Positions 1 to 9,919 of a stretch of DNA of 64,000 nt are shown here, piece after piece. The stretch lies in NCBI GenBank assembly GCA_028641055.1, contig CM054061.1, positions 28,693,523 through 28,757,522 of the forward strand. Direction: 5' to 3'. The stretch's first letter is position 1, and every line of letters starts with the position of its first letter. The notes under the pieces were generated by a model. The model saw only the letters and a program-made list of their open reading frames with translations, did not search any database and was not told the DNA's origin. A program made the position numbers and the translations under genes. The DNA is from Alopecurus myosuroides (taxonomy: Eukaryota > Streptophyta > Magnoliopsida > Poales > Poaceae).

Positions 1-1
1 G

Positions 2-1405
2 TTCCGCAATAAGCGCAGAGGTGACCGAATAGATACTCGGTACGACCCTGAGGAGGTGAATGCAGTGGCTGTTGGAGCTGGGGGTAGCCAAAGGCAAAAA
101 CCTGCTGGAGCCCAGTACGGGCAGAACAAGAACCAGTGCCAAGGCAACAAGAAGCCGTACCGTGCTCCTCAGTCGGGTAGCGGCAACTCGGAACAGACAA
201 GGAAGTTTTTCTTCGATGACATGAGGGATGGCCCATGCAGTTTCCATACTCAGCACCCCTCGAGGCCTGCTAACCATACTACTCGGCAATGCGAGTGGTG
301 GGATCTGATCAAGAATGAAGGCTTGCCTCCTCCACCTCCTCTGCCAGCCGCGAATGCCAATGTGCAGCCTGCTCGCGCACCCGCAGCTCGGCCTCCAGTG
401 TTTCCGAGAAGGGAAAACGTGAACCAGGTGGCTTTAGGAGCCAACCGTCACTTCAACAATGAGGGCTACCGCAACAACAACAACAACCACAATCGCAACA
501 ACAACAGAGGCAACAACAACTACCAGGGCAACAACAATGGCAACAATGAGGGCGGAGGCCGCAACCAGTACCAAGAGCACCACGAGAGCTACATGATCTT
601 CACCTTCGAGCCCGTCGACAAGAAATCACAGCACAGGCGTGCCATCGAGGTCAATGCTATGATCCCCGCTGTCCCTCACTATATGCACTGGTGCAACCAA
701 GAGATCACGTGGACCAGAGTAGACCATCCCAAGGTGATGCCCAACCCGGGTAGCTACGCCTTGGTGCTGGATCCTACCTTCCTGGGTCCCGAGAAGAATG
801 TGAGGTTCAGCAAGGTACTGATCGACAACGGCAGCAGCATCAACATCGTGTACAGAGACACGCTGGAGAAGCTTGGTATGGCCGAGAACATGCTGTTACC
901 CAGCAAGACCACTTTCCATGGCATTGTGCCCGGGGTCTCTTGCAATCCGATTGGCCGAGTATGGATAGATGTGCTATTCGGCACCAGGGACAACTGCCGC
1001 ACAGAGAGCCTGCAGTTTGAAGTGGTTGATCATCAGAGCCCCTACCACGCTCTACTCGGCAGGCCTGCTCTGAGCAAGTTCATGGCCTCTACCCACACTT
1101 CATATCTGAAGATGAAGATCCCTGGTCCCAATGGCGTGATTACCATCTCTGGTGATTACAAGAAGTCCATGGAGTGTGCCTCTGTTGGTTCTCAGTTGGC
1201 GGAGTCCATGGTGATTGCTGCCGAGAAGAAAAAGATGTATGAGGTGGTGGCTATGGCGCAGTCCGCGCAAGCTGGTGCGCAGGGCGTGCCGAGTACCCAG
1301 CACGGGACTGCGTTCCAGGCATCTCAGGAGACAAAGAAGGTTCAGGTCGACCCTAAGTTCCCTGACCGCGTAGCCATCATTGGCTCCGGGTTGGCGGAGA
1401 AATAG
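2..1405 (+). CDS. Gag C-terminus and aspartic protease of the Tat-type polyprotein (5' partial)
   Basis: The frame is open from base 2 and ends at TAG 1403-1405. The upstream part is a charged gag tail followed by a low-complexity Asn-rich stretch (about 465-560). The retroviral-type protease follows, with active-site motif LIDNGSSINIVY near base 822 and a second conserved block HALLGRPAL near 1050. Gag forms the particle and the protease cuts the polyprotein. The catalytic triplet is D-N-G rather than the usual D-T/S-G. The pol frame continues in the same phase directly after the TAG, so the two ORFs belong to one polyprotein frame. No start codon is assigned because the true start is outside the window. 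Confidence 0.85.
   Translation, partial: FRNKRRGDRIDTRYDPEEVNAVAVGAGGSQRQKPAGAQYGQNKNQCQGNKKPYRAPQSGSGNSEQTRKFFFDDMRDGPCSFHTQHPSRPANHTTRQCEWWDLIKNEGLPPPPPLPAANANVQPARAPAARPPVFPRRENVNQVALGANRHFNNEGYRNNNNNHNRNNNRGNNNYQGNNNGNNEGGGRNQYQEHHESYMIFTFEPVDKKSQHRRAIEVNAMIPAVPHYMHWCNQEITWTRVDHPKVMPNPGSYALVLDPTFLGPEKNVRFSKVLIDNGSSINIVYRDTLEKLGMAENMLLPSKTTFHGIVPGVSCNPIGRVWIDVLFGTRDNCRTESLQFEVVDHQSPYHALLGRPALSKFMASTHTSYLKMKIPGPNGVITISGDYKKSMECASVGSQLAESMVIAAEKKKMYEVVAMAQSAQAGAQGVPSTQHGTAFQASQETKKVQVDPKFPDRVAIIGSGLAEK
1403..1405 (+). other. In-frame TAG between protease and reverse transcriptase
   Basis: The gag-protease and pol frames share the same phase, separated only by this one TAG. Downstream codons encode the usual linker before RT (an FPREN...DVFAW stretch) without any frame change. 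The simplest reading is a nonsense mutation in a dead copy. A read-through signal is possible, but I see no clear stem-loop or CAR-YYA type context immediately 3' of the stop. Confidence 0.8.
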
Positions 1406-1444
1406 GAAAGCGAGCTCATCCACTTCCCTCGTGAGAATCGGGAC

Positions 1445-4400
1445 GTGTTCGCCTGGACCAATGAAGATTTACCAGGAGTCCCGAGGGAGTTGGTTGAGCA
1501 CTCATTACATGTGCGTCCTGACGCCAAACCCGTGAAGCAGTCTATGCGCCGTTTCGGGGATGAGAGAAGGAAGGCCATTGGTGACCAGATCACCAAGCTG
1601 CTGATAAGCAATTTCATCATGGAGGTGCTGCATCCGGATTGGCTAGCCAACCCGGTCATGGTCGAGAAGAAGAAGGAGGACCCCAAGGCTGCTACTGCAT
1701 GGCGCATGTGTGTCGACTACACCGACTTGAACAAAGCATGCCCCAAGGATCCTTTCCCGCTACCTCGCATCGATCAGGTGATCGATTCCACTGCTGGTTG
1801 TGAACTGCTGTCTTTCATAGATGCCTACTCTGGTTTTCACCAGATAGCTCTCAATCCCGCTGATCAAATAAAGACTGCTTTCATTACCCCGTACGGGGCT
1901 TATTGCTATCGTGTCATGTGTTTCGGGTTGCGAAATGCGGGTGCTACTTATCAGCGGTGCATGCAAAAATGCTTGCACAACCAGCTCGGCAAGAATGTGC
2001 AGGTGTACGTAGATGACATTGTCATCAAAACGAATAAAACACAAACTCTGCTTGCCGATCTTGAGGAAACCTTCGCTAACTTGCGCAAGTATAAAATGAA
2101 GCTGAACCCGAGTAAATGCACCTTTGGCGGCCCGGCTGGTAAGCTACTCGGCTTCTTGGTGTCTAGTCGGGGCATTGAAGCCAATCCTTCAAAGATAAAA
2201 GCTATTGAGAGCATGTCTTTGCCGAGATCCCTGAAGGACGTGCAGAAATTCACTGGTTGCTTGGCATCTCTGAGTCGCTTCCTGGGCCGAATGGGTGAGA
2301 AGGCCTTGCCTTTGTACCAGTTGATGAAGAAAAGTGACAAGTTCGTCTGGACTCCGCAAGCGGATGTGGCATTCAATGAGCTAAAGGAAATGCTGGGTAG
2401 CGCTCACATCTTGGCTAGTCCGCTACCCAAAGAGCCAATGCTGTTGTACATTGCTGCTACCAACCGGGTGGTCAGCGTGGTGATTGTGGTGGAACGAGAA
2501 GAGGAAGGAAAAAGTGTGCATCGCCCAGTGTACTACCTCAGCGAAGTGTTGTCCAGCTCCAAGCAGAACTACCCGCATTACCAGAAGATGACCTACGGCG
2601 TGTACCTAGGCGCCAAGAAGCTGAAGCATTATTTCCAAGAGCATCCTATCACCGTTGTGAGCTCCGCTCCCATCTCGGATATCATGGGCAACAAGGAGGC
2701 GAGTGGTAGAGTAGCCAAGTGGGCGATTGAGCTGGCCGCGTACGCTCCCGCGTATGCGAGAAGAGAAGCCATCAAGTCTCAAATCCTGGCAGAATTTCTG
2801 GTGGACTGGGCCGAGGTGCAGTATGAACCTCCTGCTCCAGTTTCCAATTACTGGAAGATGCACTTTGATGGCTCCAAGGTAAAGGAGGGCCTTGGTGCTG
2901 GCGTAGTGCTTACGTCACCCAAGCGAGATCAACTCAAGTACGTGCTGCAGATCCATTTCAAGGCGTCCAACAATGTTGCAGAGTATGAGGCCGTGGTACA
3001 CGGCTTGCGAGTAGCCAAGGAGGTTGGTGTGCAGCGCATTATATGCTATGGCGATTCAGATCGGGTGGTGCAGCAAGTTTCTGGCACTTGGGATGCTCTT
3101 GATGCCAATATGGCGTCGTATCGCTTCCTGGTGCAGTCTATGACTGGATTTTTTGAAGGCTGCGAATTCCAGCACATCCACCGAGCAGAGAATGAGGCAG
3201 CAGATGAGCTATCCAAGTTGGGGTCTTCTCGGCAACACATCCCGGCTGGGATTGCCTTGGAGCACTTGAGAAAGCCATCCATCAAGCCATCCCCCAACTC
3301 GGAATCTATTTATGTTCCCTCTCTGCCGAGTGAAGAAGCTGTTCCAATGGAGATTGACTGGGAGAATGCAACAGAGAACCCGGGGACTGCCGCTCCCAAC
3401 TCGGGGACTGCCACTCCTTACTCGGGGACTGCCACTCCTTACTCGGGGACTGCCACTTCTTACTCGGGGACTGCCACTCCTTACTCGGGGACTGCCACTC
3501 CTTACTCGGGGACTGCCACTCCATACTCGGGGACTGCCGCCCTCAACCCGGGGACTGTCGCATTCATTGAGGAAGTCCTCGCAAACCGTTCAGGGCTCCA
3601 GAGAAGCGCTCCCAACCCTAAAGAGCAGACAGTGGCACCTGTTCCAATGGAAGTGGACGAACCAGTGTTTCCCACGCGGGAGACACCGAGTTGGGCTATG
3701 CCCATACTATCCTTTCTACGGGATGGTACCCTGCCAGAAGACGAGGTCGCGGCGAGGCAAATTCAGAGAAGATCCAAGGGCTACACCGTATTCCGAGAAG
3801 TGCTGCACAAGAGAAGTGCCACCGGCGTGCTGCAACGCTGTGTGGAACCGGAGGAGGGAGAAGAAATTCTGGTGGAGATACACCAAGGAGAATGCGGGCA
3901 CCACGCCTCTTCTCGGGCTTTGGTCAAGAAGGCTTTCCGGCATGGTTTCTACTGGCTCACGGCCTTGAAGCAAGCAGAGGATATCGTGAGGAAGTGCAAC
4001 GGCTGCCAAAGGTTCGCAAGCAAGACCCACTTGCCGGCTTCCGAGCTGAAAACCATTCCAATCACTTGGCCGTTTGCTGTTTGGTGTTTGGACATGGTTG
4101 GACCCTTCAAGCCGGCTAGAGGCAACATGACTCACATCTTAGTCATGGTGGATAAGTTCACCAAATGGATAGAAGTGAAGCCTATTCGGAAATGCGATGG
4201 AGCCACAGCTGTGAGTTTCTTGAAGGATGTGATCCTGAGATATGGCTACCCGCACAGTATCATCACGGATAACGGCACGAATTTTGCTGAGGGAGCAATG
4301 GTGCGGTTCTGCAGAGATAAGCATATCCGGCTAGATGTTGCATCTGTTGCGCATCCTGCCTCCAATGGGCAGGTTGAACGAGCAAACGACATGGTGCTAG

Positions 4401-4924
4401 CAGGCATAAAGCCAAGGCTGATTGAGCCGCTGCTGAAAACACCTGGATGTTGGCTAGACGAGTTGCCAGCGGTGTTGTGGAGTCTAAGGACTACCCCTAA
4501 CCGGTCAACTGGCTACACGCCATTCTTCTTGGTATACGGGGCTGAGGCCGTGTTGCCAATAGACCTAGAGCATGACTCCCCCCGAGTAACCCTCTACACT
4601 GAGGTGGAGGCGAGAGAAGCTCGAGAAGATGACGTTGACCTGCTCGAAGAAGCAATAAAGCGTACTCTGTCACGTTCAGCTATCTACCAGCAAAACCTGC
4701 GGCGCTATCATAGCCGAAAGGTGAACCCAAGGGTTTTCCGAGAAGGAGACTTGGTGCTTAGGCTTGTGCAACGCACAGCCGGGATGCACAAGTTGTCTCC
4801 TCCATGGGAAGGGCCTTTCATTGTGAGCAAGGCTCTGCACAATGATGCCTATTACCTAATCGACGCACAGCCATCACAGAAGAACAGGGTAGACAAAGCT
4901 GGAGAGGAATCTAAGCGCCCCTAG
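1445..4924 (+). CDS. Pol of the Tat-type element: RT, RNase H, second RNase H, integrase
   Basis: The frame holds 1,159 codons from the first GTG-like start position; in reality it is the continuation of gag-protease. RT: MCVDYTDLNKACPKDPFPLP near residue 90 and the catalytic YVDD near residue 190. A degenerate gypsy RNase H follows (about 330-430). A second, archaeal-type RNase H lies near residues 470-595, with MHFDGS, NNVAEYEA, YGDSD and ENEAADELSKL. A 21-bp tandem repeat then encodes GTATPYS units (643-700). Integrase: zinc finger HQGECGHH...CNGC near 810-857, then a core with LDMVGPF, DNGTNF and VERAND. No chromodomain is seen, as expected for Tat. These enzymes copy the element RNA into DNA and insert it. 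Confidence 0.9.
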   Translation: MFAWTNEDLPGVPRELVEHSLHVRPDAKPVKQSMRRFGDERRKAIGDQITKLLISNFIMEVLHPDWLANPVMVEKKKEDPKAATAWRMCVDYTDLNKACPKDPFPLPRIDQVIDSTAGCELLSFIDAYSGFHQIALNPADQIKTAFITPYGAYCYRVMCFGLRNAGATYQRCMQKCLHNQLGKNVQVYVDDIVIKTNKTQTLLADLEETFANLRKYKMKLNPSKCTFGGPAGKLLGFLVSSRGIEANPSKIKAIESMSLPRSLKDVQKFTGCLASLSRFLGRMGEKALPLYQLMKKSDKFVWTPQADVAFNELKEMLGSAHILASPLPKEPMLLYIAATNRVVSVVIVVEREEEGKSVHRPVYYLSEVLSSSKQNYPHYQKMTYGVYLGAKKLKHYFQEHPITVVSSAPISDIMGNKEASGRVAKWAIELAAYAPAYARREAIKSQILAEFLVDWAEVQYEPPAPVSNYWKMHFDGSKVKEGLGAGVVLTSPKRDQLKYVLQIHFKASNNVAEYEAVVHGLRVAKEVGVQRIICYGDSDRVVQQVSGTWDALDANMASYRFLVQSMTGFFEGCEFQHIHRAENEAADELSKLGSSRQHIPAGIALEHLRKPSIKPSPNSESIYVPSLPSEEAVPMEIDWENATENPGTAAPNSGTATPYSGTATPYSGTATSYSGTATPYSGTATPYSGTATPYSGTAALNPGTVAFIEEVLANRSGLQRSAPNPKEQTVAPVPMEVDEPVFPTRETPSWAMPILSFLRDGTLPEDEVAARQIQRRSKGYTVFREVLHKRSATGVLQRCVEPEEGEEILVEIHQGECGHHASSRALVKKAFRHGFYWLTALKQAEDIVRKCNGCQRFASKTHLPASELKTIPITWPFAVWCLDMVGPFKPARGNMTHILVMVDKFTKWIEVKPIRKCDGATAVSFLKDVILRYGYPHSIITDNGTNFAEGAMVRFCRDKHIRLDVASVAHPASNGQVERANDMVLAGIKPRLIEPLLKTPGCWLDELPAVLWSLRTTPNRSTGYTPFFLVYGAEAVLPIDLEHDSPRVTLYTEVEAREAREDDVDLLEEAIKRTLSRSAIYQQNLRRYHSRKVNPRVFREGDLVLRLVQRTAGMHKLSPPWEGPFIVSKALHNDAYYLIDAQPSQKNRVDKAGEESKRP
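3383..3550 (+). repeat. 21-bp in-frame tandem repeat, 8 units, in pol
   Basis: Eight consecutive 21-base units of the type ggggactgccactccttactc encode GTATPYS-like heptapeptides with small changes (APNS, TSYS, ALNP). The array lies in the linker between the second RNase H and the integrase zinc finger. The unit contains CTCGGGGACTG, which recurs in the 3' spacer (about 5020-5031) and, as CTCGGGGACTGG, at about 7510. It resembles the base run just before the 3' LTR. Confidence 0.9.
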
Positions 4925-5614
4925 AATGTAGCTCTACTTCGTCGCTTTCATTCATAAGCAAAAATGTGTATGTACTCTCTCATCCGAGTTAAAATTCTAC
5001 CCAGCAATCTGAAATCGAACTCGGGGACTGCCCTCGTCCAAAATTGCTCTGTGTGTTTCTACTCGGATTCACCTTTTGCTCACTCGGTTGCTCTGCTTAA
5101 AATTTCAAGAGTACATTGAGTATCGTGTTTAAACCTACATGCCAACTCTTCGACTTCGCTGCTGTCTGAAACCCAGCTTCATGGCAAGAAAGAGAACAAG
5201 CAAAAGGTCAATGAGCACGAGAAAAATTACTAAGAAAAGAAAGAGTGCAGGAACCGAGTAGGAAGTTTTTTACTACTGTTTTTTGTTAACTTCTTTTCGG
5301 CTAAATGGTGGGATGCGTTACTATGAGTGTTTCTAAGTGGCTAAGTATTTGCAACTCCAACTTTGAACTCTTGTGACTCGAATACCAGAAAAGAGCTGAG
5401 ATAAAAAGGAAGAGCGAATAAGAAATGCAACTGGGGACTTGCATGATAACGCAACCCGGCATGGAGCCAAGGCTGCTCAAATTGACTAAGTTAAAAACAT
5501 CAAATGTGAATAAAACTGAGTAGCAAGTGAAAAACATAATTGTTTCGATACATCTACACCCGGCATCCCGGGGATCTAATAAAAATGTTCAAAGATAAGT
5601 ACTGCAGGAGGTAA
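4925..5614. other. Spacer between pol stop and the end of the antisense gene
   Basis: No coding potential was recognised on either strand. It holds another CTCGGGGACTG copy (about 5020-5031), a variant at about 5430 (CTGGGGACTTG), and an A/G-rich stretch (5190-5260). The sense pol transcript and the antisense gene converge here, so it should hold both 3' ends. No clear polyadenylation signal could be assigned. Confidence 0.5.
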
Positions 5615-6528
5615 TCAGGTGGAGGCAGCGACGTTCTCGGTGTTGTCCTTGGCAGCATCAGCGTTGGCCTTGGCAGCGTCAGCTTCCGAGTTGGCGGCAG
5701 CGGTCTTCGCAGTATCAGCATCTGGATTGGTGGCAGCCTGGTCCGAGGTGGCTGTGGCCACCGAGATGGGGCCCGCCGACGAAGTGGAAGCGGAAGATTG
5801 GGCGCGAAGTAGCGCCGTGTCGTCAAGAGCTACGCCTGATGAGGTGCCGAACTCGAGCGCGGCGGTGTCAATGGTCATCTTTTCACTCTCGGCCTCATCC
5901 TCGCTATACTCGACGACCGCGGTCTTCCCCTTCCCGGTCTTGTCGCTAGCACTGTTGAAGAAGCTCAGGCCCTCGGACTCAGTGGCTTCCTCCTCGTCAT
6001 CTTCATCCTCGTCATCACCTTCGCCCTCCACATCCGTGTCGAGCTCGGTGAGGCCGTCAATGAAGCGCACAGTGTCCGCGTAGGATGCGACCTCGTACGC
6101 GACCCGCTGGCGGCGAGCCACGCAATCGGGATCCGTCTCCCACTTCGATTTCTGCCTCATCTCGAGAATGACGTTAAGGTCAAGATTTTCATACCAGCTG
6201 CAGATGAATAGAAGCAGCATGTCCGCGCCAGCCCGAGCTCCGGATGCTCGCCATTTCTTCAGCTCGGCCTTGACACCGTTCAGCTTCTCGGCAAGTCCGC
6301 GGATGGTTGCTGGTGCAGATTCTCGAGGCCAGAACAGGTCATGGAGTTGGAAGGCAGTGCGCACCAGGTCGGTGCCCACGCCCCTTAAGCGCTGGAGCTG
6401 GACTTGCATGGTGGTGATGCTGTCTTCAATTGAAGCTTTAGTATCCATAGGCTCGCCCTTCTCGGTGCGAACAGCTTAGGCCTTCGCCAGAGCAGGCTTG
6501 CAAGACGAGTTGAGGTCGGGGAAAGTTT
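5615..6528 (-). pseudogene. Antisense gene exon 8: C-terminal domain with acidic/Ala-rich tail
   Basis: The acceptor is tttttcag at 6539-6529. The frame set by exon 7 runs to TGA 5617-5615 but meets TAA at 6478-6476. Past the stop it continues through MDTKASIEDSITTMQVQLQR to a helical block (FQLHDLFWPRES, LAEKLNGVKAELKKWRASGA, LFICSWYENLDLNVILEMRQ), an acidic run (about 5990-6040), and a low-complexity Ala/Asp/Thr tail. The helical block is typical of C-terminal parts of large plant retroelement proteins annotated only as uncharacterised. An ORF caller would see this exon alone as a 277-residue protein. Confidence 0.7.
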
Positions 6529-6634
6529 CTGAAAAAGCTATCAAGAATGTTAGAGACAGGGGCAGAATAGAGAAACGACTCGAGCGGCAGAGAAGCAAAA
6601 GGGAAAAGTGAAGCGCGGAGAGGTGGGCACTTAC

Positions 6635-7415
6635 TGTTCAGGTCGTAGAGTAGCGCATGCAGCTTGTTCTTCCACGACTCCTCGTCAGCAACATGCCTTT
6701 CCTCTACCAACCGGAACTGAGCCAGCTGGAGCATGAGCGCCGAGTTGCTCTCCCTCAGCATATTGCATTCCAGCTCGAGAGCCTTTTGCTTGGCCTTGGC
6801 CGCTGCCTCAGCCTTGTCCTTCTCGGCAACTATCCTGTTCTTCTCGGCAGCAATGTCAAGGGCATCTTGCAGGGCAGCTCGCAGCTGGACTTGGAGAGTT
6901 TCCATCTCGGTGGCGTGTTCTTTCTTCAGCTCGACGGACTGGCTCTCCAATTGCTGCTGCACCTCAGCAGGCTTGAGGCAGTCCAGGTGCTCCTCGACGA
7001 ACTTCTTATGGTCTTCTGTGAAGAGCAAAACACAATCAGCAGAGTAGCAAAGATGGGAGGAGGGAAGACAAGCCGAGAAAAACACCAACTTACCTTCAAG
7101 CCTCTTGATCGTAGTCTGACCGCTCTCAACAAAAGCGCGGCAATTCGCATGCTCCTCTGCCAGGGCCTTAAACTTGCCTGCAGAAAGAAATCGATTAGAG
7201 CAGAAAGCAAAAGCGGGCGTAAACATAAAACGCAGGAACCACGTAGCTAAAAGCTTACTTTCGATCTCGGAAATCTGGAGGGTGCGATCCATGACTTCCT
7301 TCTCCGTCGCCTCGTCAGTCTTGCGCTCCATTTCTAGGGCCTCAAGGCGCCTTTTCGCGATGTTGTGGTTCCAGAGCAATTGCCGATACAAGTTGGTTCT
7401 CTTCAGGAGGCTATT
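6635..7415 (-). CDS. Antisense gene exons 5-7: long coiled-coil region
   Basis: Exons 7415-7259, 7177-7094 and 7015-6635 join in frame (split codons AGC and GAA at the junctions). They encode heptad-rich helix: RLEALEMERKTDEATEKEV, then KFKALAEEHANCRAFVES, then LQVQLRAALQDALDIAAEKN and AEAAAKAKQKALELECNMLR. Nearly every residue is A, E, K, L, Q or R and there is no proline. The segment likely drives oligomerisation or binding to a partner. No stops occur in these three exons. Confidence 0.72.
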
Positions 7416-7594
7416 CTGAGAAGCAGAAAGAAAACGAATCAGACATAATCTTCAAGATTCAACCCGAGAAGACGGGAACTCGGTTGAGTATCCGTCTACT
7501 CGGCCAGAATCTCGGGGACTGGGTGATGGATAAGAAGAAGGAAGAAAGTAGACGAGAAGAAAAATGCAACTCGAAATGGGTAAGTGAAACTTAC

Positions 7595-9416
7595 TGCATA
7601 AGTTTGTTCGATATCCTCTGCAGCCTTGCGGTGGACGAACAGCTTGGCGGCGAGCGTGCTGGTCTTGGACGAGATGGTCATGGGATTGTAGCCCATGTCC
7701 GCCTTGTTCCAGTCGACGCGCATATGATCCAGATCGCCTAGAGCCAAGCCGTGCCAGGTTGTGTTGCCAAGGATGTCGCTGTTCCATTCGGCTTCGATGA
7801 AGCCTACTCGGTCGATCATCTCCTCGAGCACCCTGGACGTCACCTCGGTCTCCTGGACCTCGCGCGAATAGATTGAGAGGGACCTGTCCTTGTTCCTGGC
7901 CGGCGGCTTGGAGTCCACAGCTGAGGCATGTTTGCCCTTCCTGATAGCGAGCTTCTTCTCGGCCGCGCTTAGCGGGATGCTGTGCTGTTTGCTCATCTTC
8001 ACCAAGTAGGGCGGATAGGAAGGTGGATCTGGCAGGCTTGATCCTGCGGCTGCATCAGCGGCCGCGCCGGAACCGCCAATGGTTAGCTGCCCGGCCTTGG
8101 CAGCAGGTTTCACGATGGGTTGGGGCGGCGGATCACGGCGGAATCCTGCGCGGTGCCGCGAGGAGGATTCCTGTGGACGGTGGCATCTGACTGGCCAGCT
8201 TGCTTCTCGGCGGCCTTCTTCTCAACAGCTTCCTTCTTGACGGCAGCGAAGGAAGCAGTCTTCTTCACAGCTTGCTTGGCAGGAGGGCTGGATGTGGTGT
8301 TAGTCTTCTTCACCGGCGGGGAGCTTGGTGCGGTGGATGAAGTGCCCCGCTGAGTAGGCGGCACCAAGGGTGCGCTACCCGGCGCAACACCCGGCTGCGC
8401 GTGGCTCTGCTGGTCCTGCTCCATCTCATCAACTGTCTCAACCCGCTGCTTGGCAGCGGGATCTGGCTGTGAATCCTCTTGTCTCTCTACCCGCGGCTGG
8501 GCCGCGGGGTTAGCTTGGTCAGCAGCCCCTGTTGCTGGCTGCTCTTGGTTATCTTCTGGCCGCTCAAGGGCGGCCTGGTCGTGCTGCTCGGGGTCTTGTT
8601 CTAAGTTCTCTCCGGCTGTGGCAGCGGGGGGAGAAAGTGGTCTCTCGTCGTGCTGCTCCTGCTCGACGTCATGGGGGTCAGTGTCCATGTACTGGGCGTC
8701 GTCCAAGTCTTCCCCCTTTACAGGAGAAGGCGCACGCGCCCTATCCTGTGCTGCGAGCTCATCCTCGTCAAAGAGATCGATGAGTTTCTCGATGTCGATG
8801 GCGGATTCCTTCTTGGACTTGGTGGACGCGGCAGCAGCGTTAGCATCCAAGGCGGCGCTGAAAAGAAGAAAAGATTCAGAAAAGAGAGAAGGACAGAAGA
8901 AACCGAGAGGCAGCAGCAGAGATGCGCAACTTAAAGGGAGAGTTACATACCCTGCACGGGAAGGGGGTAGCCGTCTCCCCTGCTTGACCTTCTTCACGGC
9001 TCTTTTGGTTTTCTTGGCGGCGGGTTCCTGAGCACCGCTGCCCGCCCTCTTCCGAGTACTGGGAGCGGCTATGCCAACTGGGTCGACGTCGAGGACGTCC
9101 TCGTTCTACCCCTCCTCAGCATCAGCATCAGCGTCGGCATCAGTATCTTCTGCAGAATAGGAGAGAAGACAGTTAAGAAACAGGAGGAAATTGGATAGTG
9201 CTACTCGCAACCATGAGGGTGAGCTCGTTCACCTTCGTCGTCGTCCTCGGACCAGTCCCGAACGGACGCGTCCACATGATGCTTCTCCGTCTGGGCGGCA
9301 TGAGGGATGTTGAGTTTATCCGCGGTGTCGTAGGAGACCTCATCGTCCTCCTGTCGGTCCTCTTCCCAATTAGCCTCGAAGAGCTCATTGCTCTCAGCGA
9401 GCTGACGAGCAAGGAC
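7595..9416 (-). pseudogene. Antisense gene exons 2-4: acidic and Lys/Ala/Gln-rich middle, with stop and frameshift
   Basis: Exons 9416-9233, 9149-8951 and 8857-7595. Exon 2 is acidic (NWEEDRQEDDE, DWSEDDDE). Exon 3 continues the acidic run, then turns basic (TRKRAG, AKKTKRAVKKVKQG), resembling a nuclear localisation signal, and contains TAG 9108-9106. Exon 4 is rich in Q, P, E and D, then basic (PPVKKTNTTSSPPAKQAVKK), and changes frame between about 8200 and 8113. After the shift it holds a more ordered block: SREVQETEVTSRVLEEMIDR, then FIEAEWNSDILGNTTWHGLA. The last block looks conserved but matches no domain I can name. Confidence 0.68.
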
Positions 9417-9469
9417 CTGGAAAATAGGCAAGCGACACAAATCAGTCGAGTAGCACAATGGCATCATAC

Positions 9470-9840
9470 GCAGCAGGGCGTGCAAACACAAAGCACAGGA
9501 AGCCTAAGCAGAAATGCTAAGTGTGCTACTCGGCAAGGCGTGCAAACATAAATCACATGAAGCCAAAACGAAACTGCTAAGTGTGCTACTCGGCAAGGCG
9601 TGCAAACATAAAGCACATGAAGCCAAAACAGAAATGCTAAGTGTGCTACTCGGCAAGGCGTGCAAACATAAAGCACATGAAGCCAAAACGAAACTGCTAA
9701 GTGTGCTACTCGGCAAGGCGTGCAAACATAAAGCACATGAAGCCAAAACATAACTGCTAAGTGTGCTACTCGGCAAGGCGTGCAAACATAAAGCACATGA
9801 AGCCAAAACGAAACTGTTAAGTGCGCTACTCGGCACAAGG
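9470..9840. repeat. 60-bp tandem repeat, about 6 copies, inside antisense intron 1
   Basis: The unit includes gctactcggcaaggcgtgca and aaacataaagcacatgaagc. It recurs with a period of exactly 60 bases, with only a few base differences, mainly after 'gccaaaac'. All copies lie between the GT donor (9919) and the AG acceptor (9417) of intron 1. Because 60 is a multiple of 3, the array creates false repetitive ORFs on both strands, which should be ignored. Confidence 0.93.
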
Positions 9841-9919
9841 TGCAGATACTAGGCATAGCAAGCTAAGAAGACTATCTACTAGGAATTTGAATACAGGAAA
9901 CAGGGTGAGGAGTACTAAC

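Noticed and set aside
3306..3524. Minus-strand ORF with repeated EWQSPSK units
   Set aside because: It is the reverse reading of the 21-bp repeat in pol; the sense frame has clear RNase H and integrase on both sides.
5619..6083. Plus-strand ORF rich in Ala and Ser
   Set aside because: It is the complement of the acidic exon 8 of the antisense gene, which has splice and domain support.
9464..9856. Cys/His-rich repetitive ORFs (both strands)
   Set aside because: They are created by the 60-bp tandem repeat inside intron 1; a period divisible by three keeps any frame open.
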